A stretch of 64,000 bases of DNA from the NCBI RefSeq assembly GCF_003752365.1, contig NZ_RJUO01000001.1:434001-498000 (forward strand), written 5' to 3'. Every line of letters begins with the position of its first letter. The first letter of the stretch is position 1. The position numbers and the translations under genes were made by a program. The notes beneath the pieces were generated by a model. The model was not told where the DNA came from and did not search any database. It saw only the letters and a program-made list of their open reading frames with translations. Positions 44,382 through 53,481 of the stretch are shown here, piece after piece. Source of the stretch: Frondihabitans sp. PhB188. Its GTDB lineage: Bacteria; Actinomycetota; Actinomycetes; Actinomycetales; Microbacteriaceae.

Positions 44382-45407
44382 ATGATCCGAATCGACCAGC
44401 TCACCAAGGCGTACGAGCACGCCGGCTCCCGCACGGTGGTCCTCGACTCGCTCGACTTCGAGGTGGGCCGCGGTGAGATCGCGGCCGTCGTGGGGCGCTC
44501 CGGCGCCGGCAAATCGACGCTCGCCCAGTGCGTCACGCTCCTCGAGCTCCCGACGAGCGGCTCCGTCATCGTCGACGGCGTCGACCTGACCGCGTCGAGC
44601 GAGCGCGACCTCCGCACCGCGCGCAGAGCGATCGGAACGATCTTCCAGTCGGACGGCCTGTTCTCGCGCCGCACCGCCGCCGAGAACGTGGCGCTCCCCC
44701 TCGAGTTCCTGGGCGTCACCCCGGCCGAGTCGCGGGCGCGCGTCGCCGAGCTTCTCGAGCGCGTGGGGCTGGGCGACAAGGCCCGCCACTACCCGCACCA
44801 GCTCTCGGGCGGCCAGCGCCAGCGCGTCGGCGTCGCGCGCGCCCTGGCTCTGCGGCCGCGGGTGCTTCTCTCGGACGAGGCGACCTCGGGCCTCGACCCC
44901 GAGTCGACCCAATCCATCCTGGGCCTGCTGCGCGAGCTGCGCGACGACCTCGACCTCTCGATCCTCCTGATCACGCACGAGATGGAGGCCGTCCGCGAGA
45001 TCGCCGACACCGTGGCGCGCCTCGAGGCCGGTCGCTTCACCGAGCGCGGCCGAGTCGTCGACCTGCTGCAAGACCAGTCGTCGCAGCTGGGCGCCGACCT
45101 GCAGCCCCAGCGGGCATCCGCGGCGGCGGCAGACGGCCAGGTGGCACTCCTCGCGACCTACGGCTCCCCCGACGTCCCGGCCGACTGGCTGGCGCGCGTC
45201 TCGGCCGAGCTGGGCGAGCCCGTCGGCCTCCTGGGCGCGGCGGTCGAGGTCGTCGACGGAACGACCGTCGGCACCGTCACCGTCGGGGTCCCGGCCTCGC
45301 ACGCGGACGCCGCTCGCGACGCGCTCGCTCGCCTGGGCATCCAGACGCGACGCGACGCCGACCCGCTCCCCCTCCTGAACGACGACGAGATCGAGACCGC
45401 CGCATGA
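44382..45407 (+). CDS. metN: MetN-type ABC transporter ATP-binding protein
   Basis: Encodes 341 aa. Walker A GRSGAGKSTLAQ (about 38-49), Q-loop TIFQSDGLFSRRT, signature LSGGQRQRVGVARAL, Walker B VLLSDEATSGLD, and H-loop LITHEMEAVREI. A C-terminal NIL domain (about 265-335, ALLATYGSP...VTVGVPASHADAARDALARLGIQ) is the methionine-sensing inhibitory domain of MetN. Overlaps metI by 4 nt. Methionine or a related sulfur compound is the likely substrate. Confidence 0.9.
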   Translation: MIRIDQLTKAYEHAGSRTVVLDSLDFEVGRGEIAAVVGRSGAGKSTLAQCVTLLELPTSGSVIVDGVDLTASSERDLRTARRAIGTIFQSDGLFSRRTAAENVALPLEFLGVTPAESRARVAELLERVGLGDKARHYPHQLSGGQRQRVGVARALALRPRVLLSDEATSGLDPESTQSILGLLRELRDDLDLSILLITHEMEAVREIADTVARLEAGRFTERGRVVDLLQDQSSQLGADLQPQRASAAAADGQVALLATYGSPDVPADWLARVSAELGEPVGLLGAAVEVVDGTTVGTVTVGVPASHADAARDALARLGIQTRRDADPLPLLNDDEIETAA

Positions 45408-46177
45408 GCGCCGCAGCCGTCAACCCCAACATCGTCCCGCTCGACCAGATCCCCGGCCTCCTGCTGCCCGCCCTCGGCGACACGGCGCTCATGGTCGGCA
45501 TCACGATGGTGATCGTCGTGCTCTTCGGCGTCCCGATCGGCGCCCTGGTGCACAACACCGGCCGAGGCGGCCTGTACGAGAACCGCGCGCTGCACTTGGC
45601 GAGCGGCTGGATCGTGAGCCTCGGCCGCAGCCTCCCCTTTCTGATCCTGATGGCTGCGATCATCCCGTTCACCCGCCTGATCACCGGCACGAACATCGGC
45701 ATCCCCGCCGCGGTCGTCCCGATGTCGATCGCGGGCATCGCCTTCTTCTCGCGCATCGTCGAGAACGCCCTCCGCTCGGTCCCGGCCGAGTACACGACCA
45801 TCGCGCGGGCAGCGGGGGCGTCGCGTCTCCAGGTGATCCGCACCGCCCAGCTCGCCGAGGCGATCCCCTCGCTCGTCGGCGGCCTGACCATCAACACCAT
45901 CGCCATGATCGAGTACTCCGCCATCGCGGGCACGATCGGCGCCGGCGGAATCGGCTACGTCGCGGTCACCTACGGCTACCAGCGCTTCGACACGCGGGTC
46001 ATGCTCGCGACCATCGTGCTGCTCGTCGTGCTCGTGGCCCTGGTGCAGCTGACCGGCGACAGGATCGCCCGCCGCCTGACCCCGCGACTTCGTTTTCTCC
46101 AGGGCGCAGGAACTCGGAGCACCAGCCCCGCACAGACCCCGTCGCCGGTCTCGCTGCCGGCCGCCCCGAGTTCCTGA
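45404..46177 (+). CDS. metI: MetI-type ABC transporter permease
   Basis: Encodes 257 aa with about five membrane helices (TALMVGITMVIVVLFGVPIGALVHNTG; SLPFLILMAAIIPFTRLITG) and the coupling loop AGASRLQVIRTAQLAEAIPSLVGG. The ending (TRSTSPAQTPSPVSLPAAPSS) is a low-complexity cytoplasmic tail longer than usual. Overlaps metN. The decamer GCGCAGGAAC is at 46104-46113. Confidence 0.92.
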   Translation: MSAAAVNPNIVPLDQIPGLLLPALGDTALMVGITMVIVVLFGVPIGALVHNTGRGGLYENRALHLASGWIVSLGRSLPFLILMAAIIPFTRLITGTNIGIPAAVVPMSIAGIAFFSRIVENALRSVPAEYTTIARAAGASRLQVIRTAQLAEAIPSLVGGLTINTIAMIEYSAIAGTIGAGGIGYVAVTYGYQRFDTRVMLATIVLLVVLVALVQLTGDRIARRLTPRLRFLQGAGTRSTSPAQTPSPVSLPAAPSS

Positions 46178-46219
46178 GCCTTCCCTTTTCGACCCACCAC
46201 ACCTGAAAGCAGCACAGCC

Positions 46220-47125
46220 ATGTCTACCGAGCCCACCAGCACCCCCGACTCGCACGGCTTCACCCTGAGGAAGCGCCGCCGCTGGCCCTTCGTCGTCGGA
46301 GGCGCTGTCGCCGTCGTGGCGATCGCCGCCGGGGTCACCGTGCCCCGCCTGATCCCGCAGGCCAGCGCCAACGACACCAAGGGCGCCACGCTGTACGTCG
46401 TGACGGCCGAGGGCAACGCCGCCGAGGAGGCGCTGGTCGACTACGTCGCGAAGGACGTCGCGCCCGACTACGGCATCACCGTCAAGTTCAAGGGCCTGTC
46501 GGACTCGACGACGCTGAACCGCGCTGTCAGCGACGGCGAGGTCGCCGGCACCGTGTACCAGCACAAGCGCTGGCTCAAGCAGGTGCTCGCAGCCAACCCG
46601 GACTTCAAGGAGACCGCGGCGACGCCCGTCTTCCGCTGGAGCTTCGGGCTGTGGAGCGCCAAGTACAAGACCGCGTCGGCGATCCCCGACGGGGCGACCA
46701 TCTCGCTGTACTCCGACCCGGCCAACGAGGCTCAGGGTCTGTGGATCCTGGAGCGGGCCGGTCTCATCACGCTCAAGGCCGGGATCGACAAGAGCACCGC
46801 GACGCAGGACGACATCGCGAGCAACCCGAAGCACCTCAAGTTCACGCTGCTCGACTTCGCCGCGCAGTCGCGGTCGCTGAACGACCTCGATGCCGCCGTC
46901 GGCTACACCGAGTACTACCTCGCCGCGGGCATCCCCATCTCGGAGCAGATCTACGCGCCGGCCGCGCCCGACGCGTTCGCCGGGCAGCTGACCGTCGGCA
47001 CGGACTACCTGAAGAGCGACAACGTCAAGAAGCTCATCAAGGCGTTCCAGGACCCGCGCGTGCAGAGCTTCCTCGAGTCGAACGCCGACGTGAAGAACAT
47101 CCTGCTGCCGGTCGACGCGAAGTAG
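46220..47125 (+). CDS. metQ: MetQ/NlpA-type substrate-binding protein with uncleaved membrane anchor
   Basis: Encodes 301 aa. The basic N-terminus and helix 22-43 (WPFVVGGAVAVVAIAAGVTV) have no lipobox and the protein has no cysteine, so it is anchored by the helix or released by signal peptidase I, not lipidated as family members usually are. NlpA-type features: LYVVTAEGNAAEEALVDYVAKDVAPDYGITVKF; VYQHKRWLKQV; DPANEAQGLWILERAGLITL; DLDAAVGYTEYYLAAGI. Completes the importer. Confidence 0.86.
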   Translation: MSTEPTSTPDSHGFTLRKRRRWPFVVGGAVAVVAIAAGVTVPRLIPQASANDTKGATLYVVTAEGNAAEEALVDYVAKDVAPDYGITVKFKGLSDSTTLNRAVSDGEVAGTVYQHKRWLKQVLAANPDFKETAATPVFRWSFGLWSAKYKTASAIPDGATISLYSDPANEAQGLWILERAGLITLKAGIDKSTATQDDIASNPKHLKFTLLDFAAQSRSLNDLDAAVGYTEYYLAAGIPISEQIYAPAAPDAFAGQLTVGTDYLKSDNVKKLIKAFQDPRVQSFLESNADVKNILLPVDAK

Positions 47126-47207
47126 ACGGCACCGGCCGGATGACCCAGCGTGACGCCCCGTTACGACCCCGAGAGCGTTTCTCGACCCCACGCCGGAGGA
47201 TGAACCC

Positions 47208-48632
47208 ATGACCCGACAGATCCGCTTCAACGCGTTCGACATGAACTGCGTCGCCCACCAGTCGTCCGGACTGTGGCGGCACCCGAAGGACCGCTCGCGG
47301 CACTACAACGACCTCGAGTACTGGACCGACCTCGCGAAGCTGCTCGAATCGGGCACGTTCGACGGCCTGTTCATCGCCGACGTGCTCGGCACCTACGACG
47401 TCTACGGCGGCAACAACGTCGCCGCGATCCGCAACGGCGCTCAGGTGCCCGTCAACGACCCGCTGCTGCTCGTGTCGGCGATGGCGGCCGTCACGAAGAA
47501 CCTCGGCTTCGGCGTGACCGCCGGCACGGCCTACGAGCACCCGTACCCGTTCGCGCGCCGCATGTCGTCGCTCGACCACCTGACCAAGGGGCGTGTCGGC
47601 TGGAACGTCGTCACGGGCTACCTGCCGAGCGCCGCCCGCAACATGGGTCACGACGACCAGCTCGAGCACGACGCCCGCTACGACGTCGCCGCCGAGTACC
47701 TCGACGTGCTCTACAAGCTGTGGGAGGGGTCGTGGGAGGACGACGCCGTCGTCGAGGACCGAGAGGGCGGCGTCTTCACGGATCCTGCGAAGATCCACGA
47801 GATCGGCCACCGCGGCGAGAACTACACCGTGCCGGGCATCCACCTGTCGGAGCCGTCGATCCAGCGCTCCCCTGTGATCTACCAGGCCGGCGCGTCGCCC
47901 CGCGGCGTCGCGTTCGCCGCCGACAACGCCGAGGCGATCTTCGTGTCGGCGCCGACGGCAGCCGTGCTCAAGGCGACCGTGTCGCGTATTCGCGACGCCC
48001 TCGAGGCGGCCGGCCGCGACCGGTACTCGGCGAAGATCTACACCCTGCTGACGATCATCACCGACGAGACGACCGCCGGCGCCCAGGCCAAGCACGACGA
48101 GTACCTCCGCTACGCCAGCGAGGAGGGCGCACTCGTCTTCATGTCGGGATGGACCGGCATCGACCTGTCGCAGTACGACCTCGACCAGCCGATCGGCGAC
48201 GTGCAGGGCAACGCCATCCAGTCGGTCATCGAGAACTTCAAGGAGTCGGCGAAGCTCGACGGCCGCGAGTGGACCGTGCGCGACATCGCCCGCTTCGGGG
48301 CGATCGGCGGGCTCGGGCCGATCTTCGTCGGCTCGGGTTCCGACGTGGCGGATCATCTGCAGGAACTGGTCGCCGAGACCGACGTCGACGGATTCAACCT
48401 CGCCTACGCGGTCTCCCCCGGCACCTGGGAGGACGTCATCGAGCACGTGATCCCGGAGCTCCGCAAGCGCGGCGCCTACCCCGACGCCTACGTCGAGGGC
48501 TCGCTGCGCGAGAAGCTGTTCGGCCGCGGCGACCGGCTGCCCGAGGAGCACCGCGGCGCGTCGTTCCGCCTCGGCGGCGCGCGCTCGACGTCGACCGGCT
48601 CGGTCGCCGACAAGGCCGCTGTCACGGCCTAG
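47208..48632 (+). CDS. FMN-dependent luciferase-like monooxygenase (NtaA/SnaA/DmoA type)
   Basis: Encodes 474 aa, the length of the NtaA/SnaA/DszA group. Signature segments FDGLFIADVLGTYDVY, TAYEHPYPFARRMSSLDHLTKGRVGWNVVTGYLPSAARNMG, PVIYQAGASPRGVAFAADNAEAIFV and the C-terminal FNLAYAVSPGTWEDVIEHVIPELRKRG. It needs reduced FMN from a separate reductase, not encoded here. Its position 83 nt after metQ suggests oxidation of an imported sulfur compound (sulfone, sulfide or alkyl-sulfur) to release usable sulfur; substrate unproven. Confidence 0.88.
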   Translation: MTRQIRFNAFDMNCVAHQSSGLWRHPKDRSRHYNDLEYWTDLAKLLESGTFDGLFIADVLGTYDVYGGNNVAAIRNGAQVPVNDPLLLVSAMAAVTKNLGFGVTAGTAYEHPYPFARRMSSLDHLTKGRVGWNVVTGYLPSAARNMGHDDQLEHDARYDVAAEYLDVLYKLWEGSWEDDAVVEDREGGVFTDPAKIHEIGHRGENYTVPGIHLSEPSIQRSPVIYQAGASPRGVAFAADNAEAIFVSAPTAAVLKATVSRIRDALEAAGRDRYSAKIYTLLTIITDETTAGAQAKHDEYLRYASEEGALVFMSGWTGIDLSQYDLDQPIGDVQGNAIQSVIENFKESAKLDGREWTVRDIARFGAIGGLGPIFVGSGSDVADHLQELVAETDVDGFNLAYAVSPGTWEDVIEHVIPELRKRGAYPDAYVEGSLREKLFGRGDRLPEEHRGASFRLGGARSTSTGSVADKAAVTA

Positions 48633-48648
48633 TCGCCACGCACCACGC

Positions 48649-48682
48649 GAAGGGCCCCGCGGCAATCGCCGCGGGGCCCTTC
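48649..48682. terminator. Terminator copy 1 (bidirectional)
   Basis: GAAGGGCCCCGCGGC (48649-48663), loop AATC, GCCGCGGGGCCCTTC (48668-48682): a perfect 15-bp stem 16 nt past the monooxygenase stop, followed by TGCTG. It is identical to the hairpin at 49821-49854, including the trailing TGCTG. Confidence 0.92.
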
Positions 48683-48688
48683 TGCTGC

Positions 48689-49228
48689 CTACAAGGTCAC
48701 GCTGGCCGCCTCGTGGCGAGGAATGGTGCAAGTGAGGTATTTGCCCACGAGCTTGACTGATCCCGAGATGGAGGCTTTCAGTTTTCCCTTCCCGTTCACC
48801 AGGCGCGACTTCGAGTACGCCAGCCCGGCCATGGGACTCACGTCGGCGAAGGAGCCGCCGGCAGCCGGGCCCCAGTTGATTGCGATGTTGCGGAAGACCA
48901 TCGTCGAACCTCCCCCGGCGAAGATGCTCCAGCTCACGCGGCCGCGGCCGCTCCCCAGCCTGTCGACGTAGATGGTCGACGTTCCGCAGTTGCCGCTGAC
49001 AACCCCTCTCGAGCTGCCGCCGACACCGCAGATCTGGATGTCGTTGGCACGAAAATATGCGCGCCCGCGGTCCGTCAGGGTGCTGCAGTCGGCCACGAGT
49101 GGCACCGTGACTTCTGCGTGCGTCGCCTCGCTTGCACGGGCAGAGACGGGCCCGGCGACAATCATCGACGTGGCCGCGGCGCCAGTCAGCAGCGACCCCG
49201 TGAGTCTTCGCCTGATTCGAGTCGTCAT
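48689..49228 (-). CDS. Secreted hypothetical protein of the terminator-bracketed cassette
   Basis: Encodes 179 aa from the ATG at 49228 (GGAAGGAC upstream). A Sec signal peptide (TRIRRRLTGSLLTGAAATSMIVAGPVSARA) is followed by a mature beta-rich domain with four Cys (VADCSTLT; IQICGVGG; SGNCGTST; YLTCTIP), which could form two disulfides. No recognised family. AT content is higher than in neighbours, hinting at foreign origin. Confidence 0.7.
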   Translation of the reverse strand: MTTRIRRRLTGSLLTGAAATSMIVAGPVSARASEATHAEVTVPLVADCSTLTDRGRAYFRANDIQICGVGGSSRGVVSGNCGTSTIYVDRLGSGRGRVSWSIFAGGGSTMVFRNIAINWGPAAGGSFADVSPMAGLAYSKSRLVNGKGKLKASISGSVKLVGKYLTCTIPRHEAASVTL

Positions 49229-49272
49229 TGACAGTCCTTCCATTCGATGGGTTGACGTGTCAAATCTACATT

Positions 49273-49788
49273 TCAGATTCTATTGACCGCAAGTCGCACG
49301 CGATCGACCCAAGCGGTGACGATTCGAGCGGGGTGGGGTGTCTCGACGATGACGCTGGTTGTAGAGATGACGCCCCCCCGATCGACGACGACGACCGCCG
49401 CTCCGTCGGTAGTCCGGCACCAGGCACGGATGCCGGGAGGTGCCTGCAGCGTCTCCATGCGCTGGGGAACACTCCCCCGGAGAACGGGCCCATCTCGCTC
49501 GAGATGCACCGATCGCGTCAGATCGAAGACCGACAAGAGGGTTTCCAGGTCATCGCTCGCTGTCGACGCGACGATCATGGCGGGCTCAGGAGACCCGCTG
49601 CTGACTGGGTCCGGATACGCCACGTCGACGTACGTCGTTCCGTCGCCGGACAGCCGTGTATCGACGAGACCCCCGCCCTCATCGTCGCGGACGGCGAAGG
49701 CTCGAAGGCGAGGTCGGCGGATGAGCTCGGCCGCCGATTGTTCGATCTCGTAGAACCACTGGTCGTGGCTAATATTTTCACTGAACAT
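49273..49788 (-). CDS. Hypothetical protein of the terminator-bracketed cassette
   Basis: Encodes 171 aa from the ATG at 49788 (MFSENISHDQWFYEIEQSAAELI); a TTG further upstream at 49809 is also open. TAGCGT lies 7 nt before the ATG, suggesting a leaderless promoter. No signal peptide or membrane helix. Mixed alpha/beta composition, no recognised family. It precedes the secreted protein gene by 44 nt, so the two probably form an operon. Confidence 0.65.
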   Translation of the reverse strand: MFSENISHDQWFYEIEQSAAELIRRPRLRAFAVRDDEGGGLVDTRLSGDGTTYVDVAYPDPVSSGSPEPAMIVASTASDDLETLLSVFDLTRSVHLERDGPVLRGSVPQRMETLQAPPGIRAWCRTTDGAAVVVVDRGGVISTTSVIVETPHPARIVTAWVDRVRLAVNRI

Positions 49789-49820
49789 AGTGAATACGCT
49801 AGCGCGCAAAGGCAGAAACG

Positions 49821-49854
49821 GAAGGGCCCCGCGGCAATCGCCGCGGGGCCCTTC
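49821..49854. terminator. Terminator copy 2 (bidirectional)
   Basis: The same 34-nt hairpin as at 48649-48682, here 23 nt beyond the amt stop. In the amt direction it is followed by CGTTTCTGCC. Confidence 0.92.
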
Positions 49855-49877
49855 TGCTGATCCGGAGCGGGTGCGGG

Positions 49878-51155
49878 TCAGACCTTCTCGTCGATGAGGA
49901 CGTAGCCCTCTTCGCCGTGGACGGCGGTGTCGATGCCGGCCACCTCGTCTTCGTTGGTGACGCGGAAGCCCATCGTCTTCTCGATGATGAGGCCGATCAC
50001 GTAGGCGAGGACGAACGAGTAGACCATGACGACGACGGCCGCGAGAGCCTGCACGCCGAGCTGGTGGAAGCCGCCGCCGAAGAAGAGGCCCACGTTGTCC
50101 TTGGCGAAGAAGCCGATGTACAGGGTTCCGACGAGACCGCCGACGAGGTGGACGCCCACGACGTCGAGCGAGTCGTCGAAGCCGAGCTTGAACTTGAGGT
50201 CGATGGCGATGGCGCAGACGGCGCCGGTGATGATGCCGAGCACGATCGCCCAGAACGGGGTCAGGGCGGCGCAGGCCGGCGTGATCGCGACGAGGCCGGC
50301 GACGGCACCCGAGGCGGCTCCGACCGAGGTGGCCTTGCCGTCCTTGATCTTCTCGATGATGAGCCAGCCGAGCACTGCCGCTGCAGGAGCCGCGAGCGTG
50401 TTGACGAAGGCGAGCGACGCGGTGCCGTCAGCGGCGAGCTCCGAGCCGGCGTTGAAGCCGAACCAGCCGAACCAGAGGAGGCCGGCGCCCAGCATCACGA
50501 AGGGAGGGTTGTGCGGCTTGTAGGCGCCCTTGGCGAAGCCGACGCGGCGGCCGAGGACGAGGGCCAGCGCGAGACCGGCCGAGCCGGCGTTGATGTGGAC
50601 CGCGGTGCCACCGGCGAAGTCGATGAGGCCGAGGCTGGCGAGCCAGCCGCCGTCCACGACCGAGCCGTCTTTGCCGAGAGCGAAGTTGAAGACCCACGAG
50701 GCGACCGGGAAGTAGACCACCGTGGCCCAGACGCCGGCGAAGACCATCCACGCACCGAACTTGGCGCGGTCGGCGATCGCGCCCGAGATGAGGGCGACCG
50801 TGATGATCGCGAAGGTGGCCTGGAAGGCGGCGAAGGCGAGCTGCGGGTACGCGCCCTCCTGCCCGATCAGCGAGTTGAGGCCGAACATCGCCGGGTCGAA
50901 GCCGAGGAAGCCGTCGATTCCGATGAACGTGTCGGTTCCGGCGGAGCCGGTCGGGCCGTTCGAGAAGGCGATGGAGTAGCCGTACAGGACCCAGAGGACG
51001 GCGATGAGGCCGATCGCACCGAAGCTGAGCATCATCATGCTGATGACGCTCTTGGCCTTGACGAGTCCACCGTAGAAGAAGGCCAGGCCGGGGGTCATGA
51101 GCAGGACCATGGCGGCCGTGACTAGGATGAAGGCGGTATTGCCTTGGTCGAGCAT
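49878..51155 (-). CDS. amt: Ammonium transporter (Amt family)
   Basis: Encodes 425 aa with eleven predicted membrane helices and no signal peptide beyond the first helix. The twin-His pore is intact: AVHINAGSAG (near 186) and GVHLVGGLVG (near 336); also FYGGLVKAKSVISMMM and LLWFGWFGFNAGSEL. It imports ammonium under nitrogen limitation. No glnB/glnK gene follows, unlike many actinobacteria, because the terminator and an inserted cassette come next. A GlnR-like box is upstream. RBS GAGAGGTG. Confidence 0.96.
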   Translation of the reverse strand: MLDQGNTAFILVTAAMVLLMTPGLAFFYGGLVKAKSVISMMMLSFGAIGLIAVLWVLYGYSIAFSNGPTGSAGTDTFIGIDGFLGFDPAMFGLNSLIGQEGAYPQLAFAAFQATFAIITVALISGAIADRAKFGAWMVFAGVWATVVYFPVASWVFNFALGKDGSVVDGGWLASLGLIDFAGGTAVHINAGSAGLALALVLGRRVGFAKGAYKPHNPPFVMLGAGLLWFGWFGFNAGSELAADGTASLAFVNTLAAPAAAVLGWLIIEKIKDGKATSVGAASGAVAGLVAITPACAALTPFWAIVLGIITGAVCAIAIDLKFKLGFDDSLDVVGVHLVGGLVGTLYIGFFAKDNVGLFFGGGFHQLGVQALAAVVVMVYSFVLAYVIGLIIEKTMGFRVTNEDEVAGIDTAVHGEEGYVLIDEKV

Positions 51156-51265
51156 GTGGTGTCACCTCTCAGTTATGCAGTGCAGGGTTCCCGGACTGCG
51201 CGACGCTGGGAGTGCAGGGGCGACGCCAGTGCTGACTCGGGATGCAGTCATCCTGGCGGCCACAC

Positions 51266-51303
51266 GTTTCGGTTCGTGCGCGTGCATGTTTCGCCGATGT
51301 AAC
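51266..51303 (-). promoter_or_regulatory. GlnR-like binding site upstream of amt
   Basis: Read on the minus strand: GTTAC, 6 nt, GAAAC, 6 nt, GCGCA, 6 nt, GAAAC. Spacing matches the known actinobacterial GlnR pattern (GTNAC-n6-GAAAC repeated with n6), with only the third element degenerate. It lies 111-148 nt before the amt start. Confidence 0.7.
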
Positions 51304-51371
51304 ACGATTCGGCCTTTTGTAAACAACACGTTTCGGCAGTCTGGTGATGAGGCCGGAGCGACCCGTGATTT

Positions 51372-52379
51372 CTACAGCAGAGTGAGCGCCACGAGCCGCG
51401 ACATCGCCCGGAGGTACTTCTTGCGGTAGCCGCCGGCGAGCATGTCGGCACCGAAGACCTCGTCGAGCGGGATGCCCGAGGCCCGCACGGCGACCTGCGC
51501 GTCGTACAGGCGGTCGACGAACGCGACGAACCGCAGGGCCTGCGTCTGGTCGTGCAGCGGCCCCACGTTCCGCAGCACGACGGTGTCGAGGCCGTCGATG
51601 AGCTTCACGTACTTGGAGGGGTGCACGGTCGCGAGGTGCTCGATGACGGCGTCGAACTCGTCGGCGGAGACCGGCCCGGTCGCGGCTGCGACAGCTGCAG
51701 ACAGGTCGTCGGCGACGACCGCATGGGCCTCGACCTCGCGCCTCCGGTAGTCGGTGCCGTCGATGCGCAGGGTGCGGAACCGGCCCGAGAGCGCCTGGAT
51801 CTCGCGCAGGAAGTCGGACGCCGCGAAGCGGCCCTCCCCCAGTGCGTTCGGCGGGGTGTTCGATGTCGCGGCCATGCGCGAGCCGCCGTCGGCGAGCTCG
51901 CCGAGCAGCCGGGTCATGATCATGGTGTCGCCCGGGTCGTCGAGCTCGAACTCGTCGATGCAGATGAGCGCGGCGCCCGACAGCTGCGTGATGGCGCCCT
52001 GGTAGCCGACGGCGCCGACGAGGGCGGTGTACTCGATGAAGGTGCCGAAGTACTTCGTTCCGTCGGTGCGGTGCCACAGCGCCGCGAGGAGGTGGGTCTT
52101 GCCGACGCCGAAGCCGCCGTCGAGGTAGAGGCCCGGCAGAGGTCGGGCTGCGTTCCTGCGCGTGAACAGTCGACGGGTGGGCGCCGGGGCCGCAGCGAAC
52201 GACCGGACGGCCTCGACGGCCTCGGCCTGCGAGGGGTAGGCGGGGTCGGGCCGGTAGTTCTCGAGCGACGCCCCGTCGAACTGGCGCGGCGGCACCAGGT
52301 GGGCGACGATCTCGGCGGACGTGATGGTCGGGGTGCGCGTGACGAGCGACTCGGTGGTCTGCGTGCTCTCGTCGGCCAT
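51372..52379 (-). CDS. zapE: ZapE/AFG1-like ATPase
   Basis: Encodes 335 aa. Walker [17 protein letters not shown] (about 88-103), Walker [16 protein letters not shown], and TSNTPP as sensor. This matches ZapE, a cell-division-linked ATPase, and the actinobacterial AFG1-like group. Divergent from the sulfurtransferase gene, with 184 nt between. Carries the decamer at 52152-52161 in the coding direction. Confidence 0.9.
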   Translation of the reverse strand: MADESTQTTESLVTRTPTITSAEIVAHLVPPRQFDGASLENYRPDPAYPSQAEAVEAVRSFAAAPAPTRRLFTRRNAARPLPGLYLDGGFGVGKTHLLAALWHRTDGTKYFGTFIEYTALVGAVGYQGAITQLSGAALICIDEFELDDPGDTMIMTRLLGELADGGSRMAATSNTPPNALGEGRFAASDFLREIQALSGRFRTLRIDGTDYRRREVEAHAVVADDLSAAVAAATGPVSADEFDAVIEHLATVHPSKYVKLIDGLDTVVLRNVGPLHDQTQALRFVAFVDRLYDAQVAVRASGIPLDEVFGADMLAGGYRKKYLRAMSRLVALTLL

Positions 52380-52563
52380 GCAGGGGTGCCTCTCGGTGAG
52401 TCAGGCGCCGGAGTGCGGGGCGTCCTGTGTGTGTCGCGGTCTTCGGTATGTCAGAGTCGTACGGGCCCGATGCGGCATATCGGCAGCGCGCCTAGCGTTG
52501 AGATCCTACGCCGCCAGGCACAGAGAGCACGTGTCGCCGAGAGGCGACGACAGGAGGAGTTTC

Positions 52564-53481
52564 ATGTCAGTCGAAGTCGATCCCGCACCGAAGTTCAGCG
52601 AGTACGCGCATCCCGAGCGCCTCGTGTCGACCGAGTGGCTCGCGGAGCACCTCGGCGAACCGGGCCTCGTCGTCGTGGAGTCGGACGAAGACGTCCTGCT
52701 CTACGAGACCGGCCACATCCCCGGCAGCGTCAAGCTCGACTGGCACACCGACCTCAACGACCCCGTGCAGCGCGACTACGTCTCGGCCGAGCGCTTCGCC
52801 GAGCTGCTCAGCGAGCGGGGCATCGCTCCCGACACGACCATCGTGATCTACGGCGACAAGAACAACTGGTGGGCCGCCTACGCCCTCTGGGTCTTCACCC
52901 TGTTCGGCCACGCCGACGTGCGCCTTCTGGACGGCGGCCGCGCGAAGTGGGAGGCCGAGGGCCGCGACTACACGCTCGACCAGCCGGAGGTCGCGGCGGC
53001 CGAGTACCCGGTGCCGGTCCGCGACGACTCGGTCGTCCGCGCGTTCAAAGACGATGTGCTCGCCCACTTCGGCAGCCCCCTCATCGACGTCCGCTCGCCC
53101 GAGGAGTACGATGGCTCGCGCACGACCGCGCCGGCCTACCCGGAGGAGGGGGCCCTGCGCGCCGGTCACATCCCGAGCGCCCAGAACGTGCCGTGGGGCA
53201 AGGCCGCGGCCGACGACGGCACCTTCCGCTCGGTCGCCGAGCTCGACGCCATCTACCGCGACGGCGCCGGCCTGCAGACCGGCGACGACGTCATCGCCTA
53301 CTGCCGCATCGGCGAGCGGTCGAGTCACACCTGGTTCGTGCTGCACCACCTGCTCGGCTTCGAGAACGTCCGCAACTACGACGGGTCGTGGACCGAGTGG
53401 GGCTCCGCCGTGCGCGTGCCGATCGTCACGGGCGCCGAGCCCGGCGAGGCGCCGGCGGCGGTCGGCGTCTCGGCCCGATGA
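52564..53481 (+). CDS. Thiosulfate/3-mercaptopyruvate sulfurtransferase
   Basis: Encodes 305 aa with two rhodanese domains: an inactive N-terminal one ([31 protein letters not shown]) and a C-terminal one with active Cys247 in [12 protein letters not shown]. The RIGERS loop fits the actinobacterial SseA/CysA group that often uses thiosulfate. RBS AGGAGG at about 6 nt. Overlaps sufE by 4 nt, so sulfur is likely passed between the products. Confidence 0.93.
   Translation: MSVEVDPAPKFSEYAHPERLVSTEWLAEHLGEPGLVVVESDEDVLLYETGHIPGSVKLDWHTDLNDPVQRDYVSAERFAELLSERGIAPDTTIVIYGDKNNWWAAYALWVFTLFGHADVRLLDGGRAKWEAEGRDYTLDQPEVAAAEYPVPVRDDSVVRAFKDDVLAHFGSPLIDVRSPEEYDGSRTTAPAYPEEGALRAGHIPSAQNVPWGKAAADDGTFRSVAELDAIYRDGAGLQTGDDVIAYCRIGERSSHTWFVLHHLLGFENVRNYDGSWTEWGSAVRVPIVTGAEPGEAPAAVGVSAR

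Noticed and set aside
48649-49859. Terminator-bracketed cassette considered as an integron cassette or an insertion sequence
   Set aside because: No integrase or transposase is present, the repeats lack attC core sites, and no short target duplication lies outside them.
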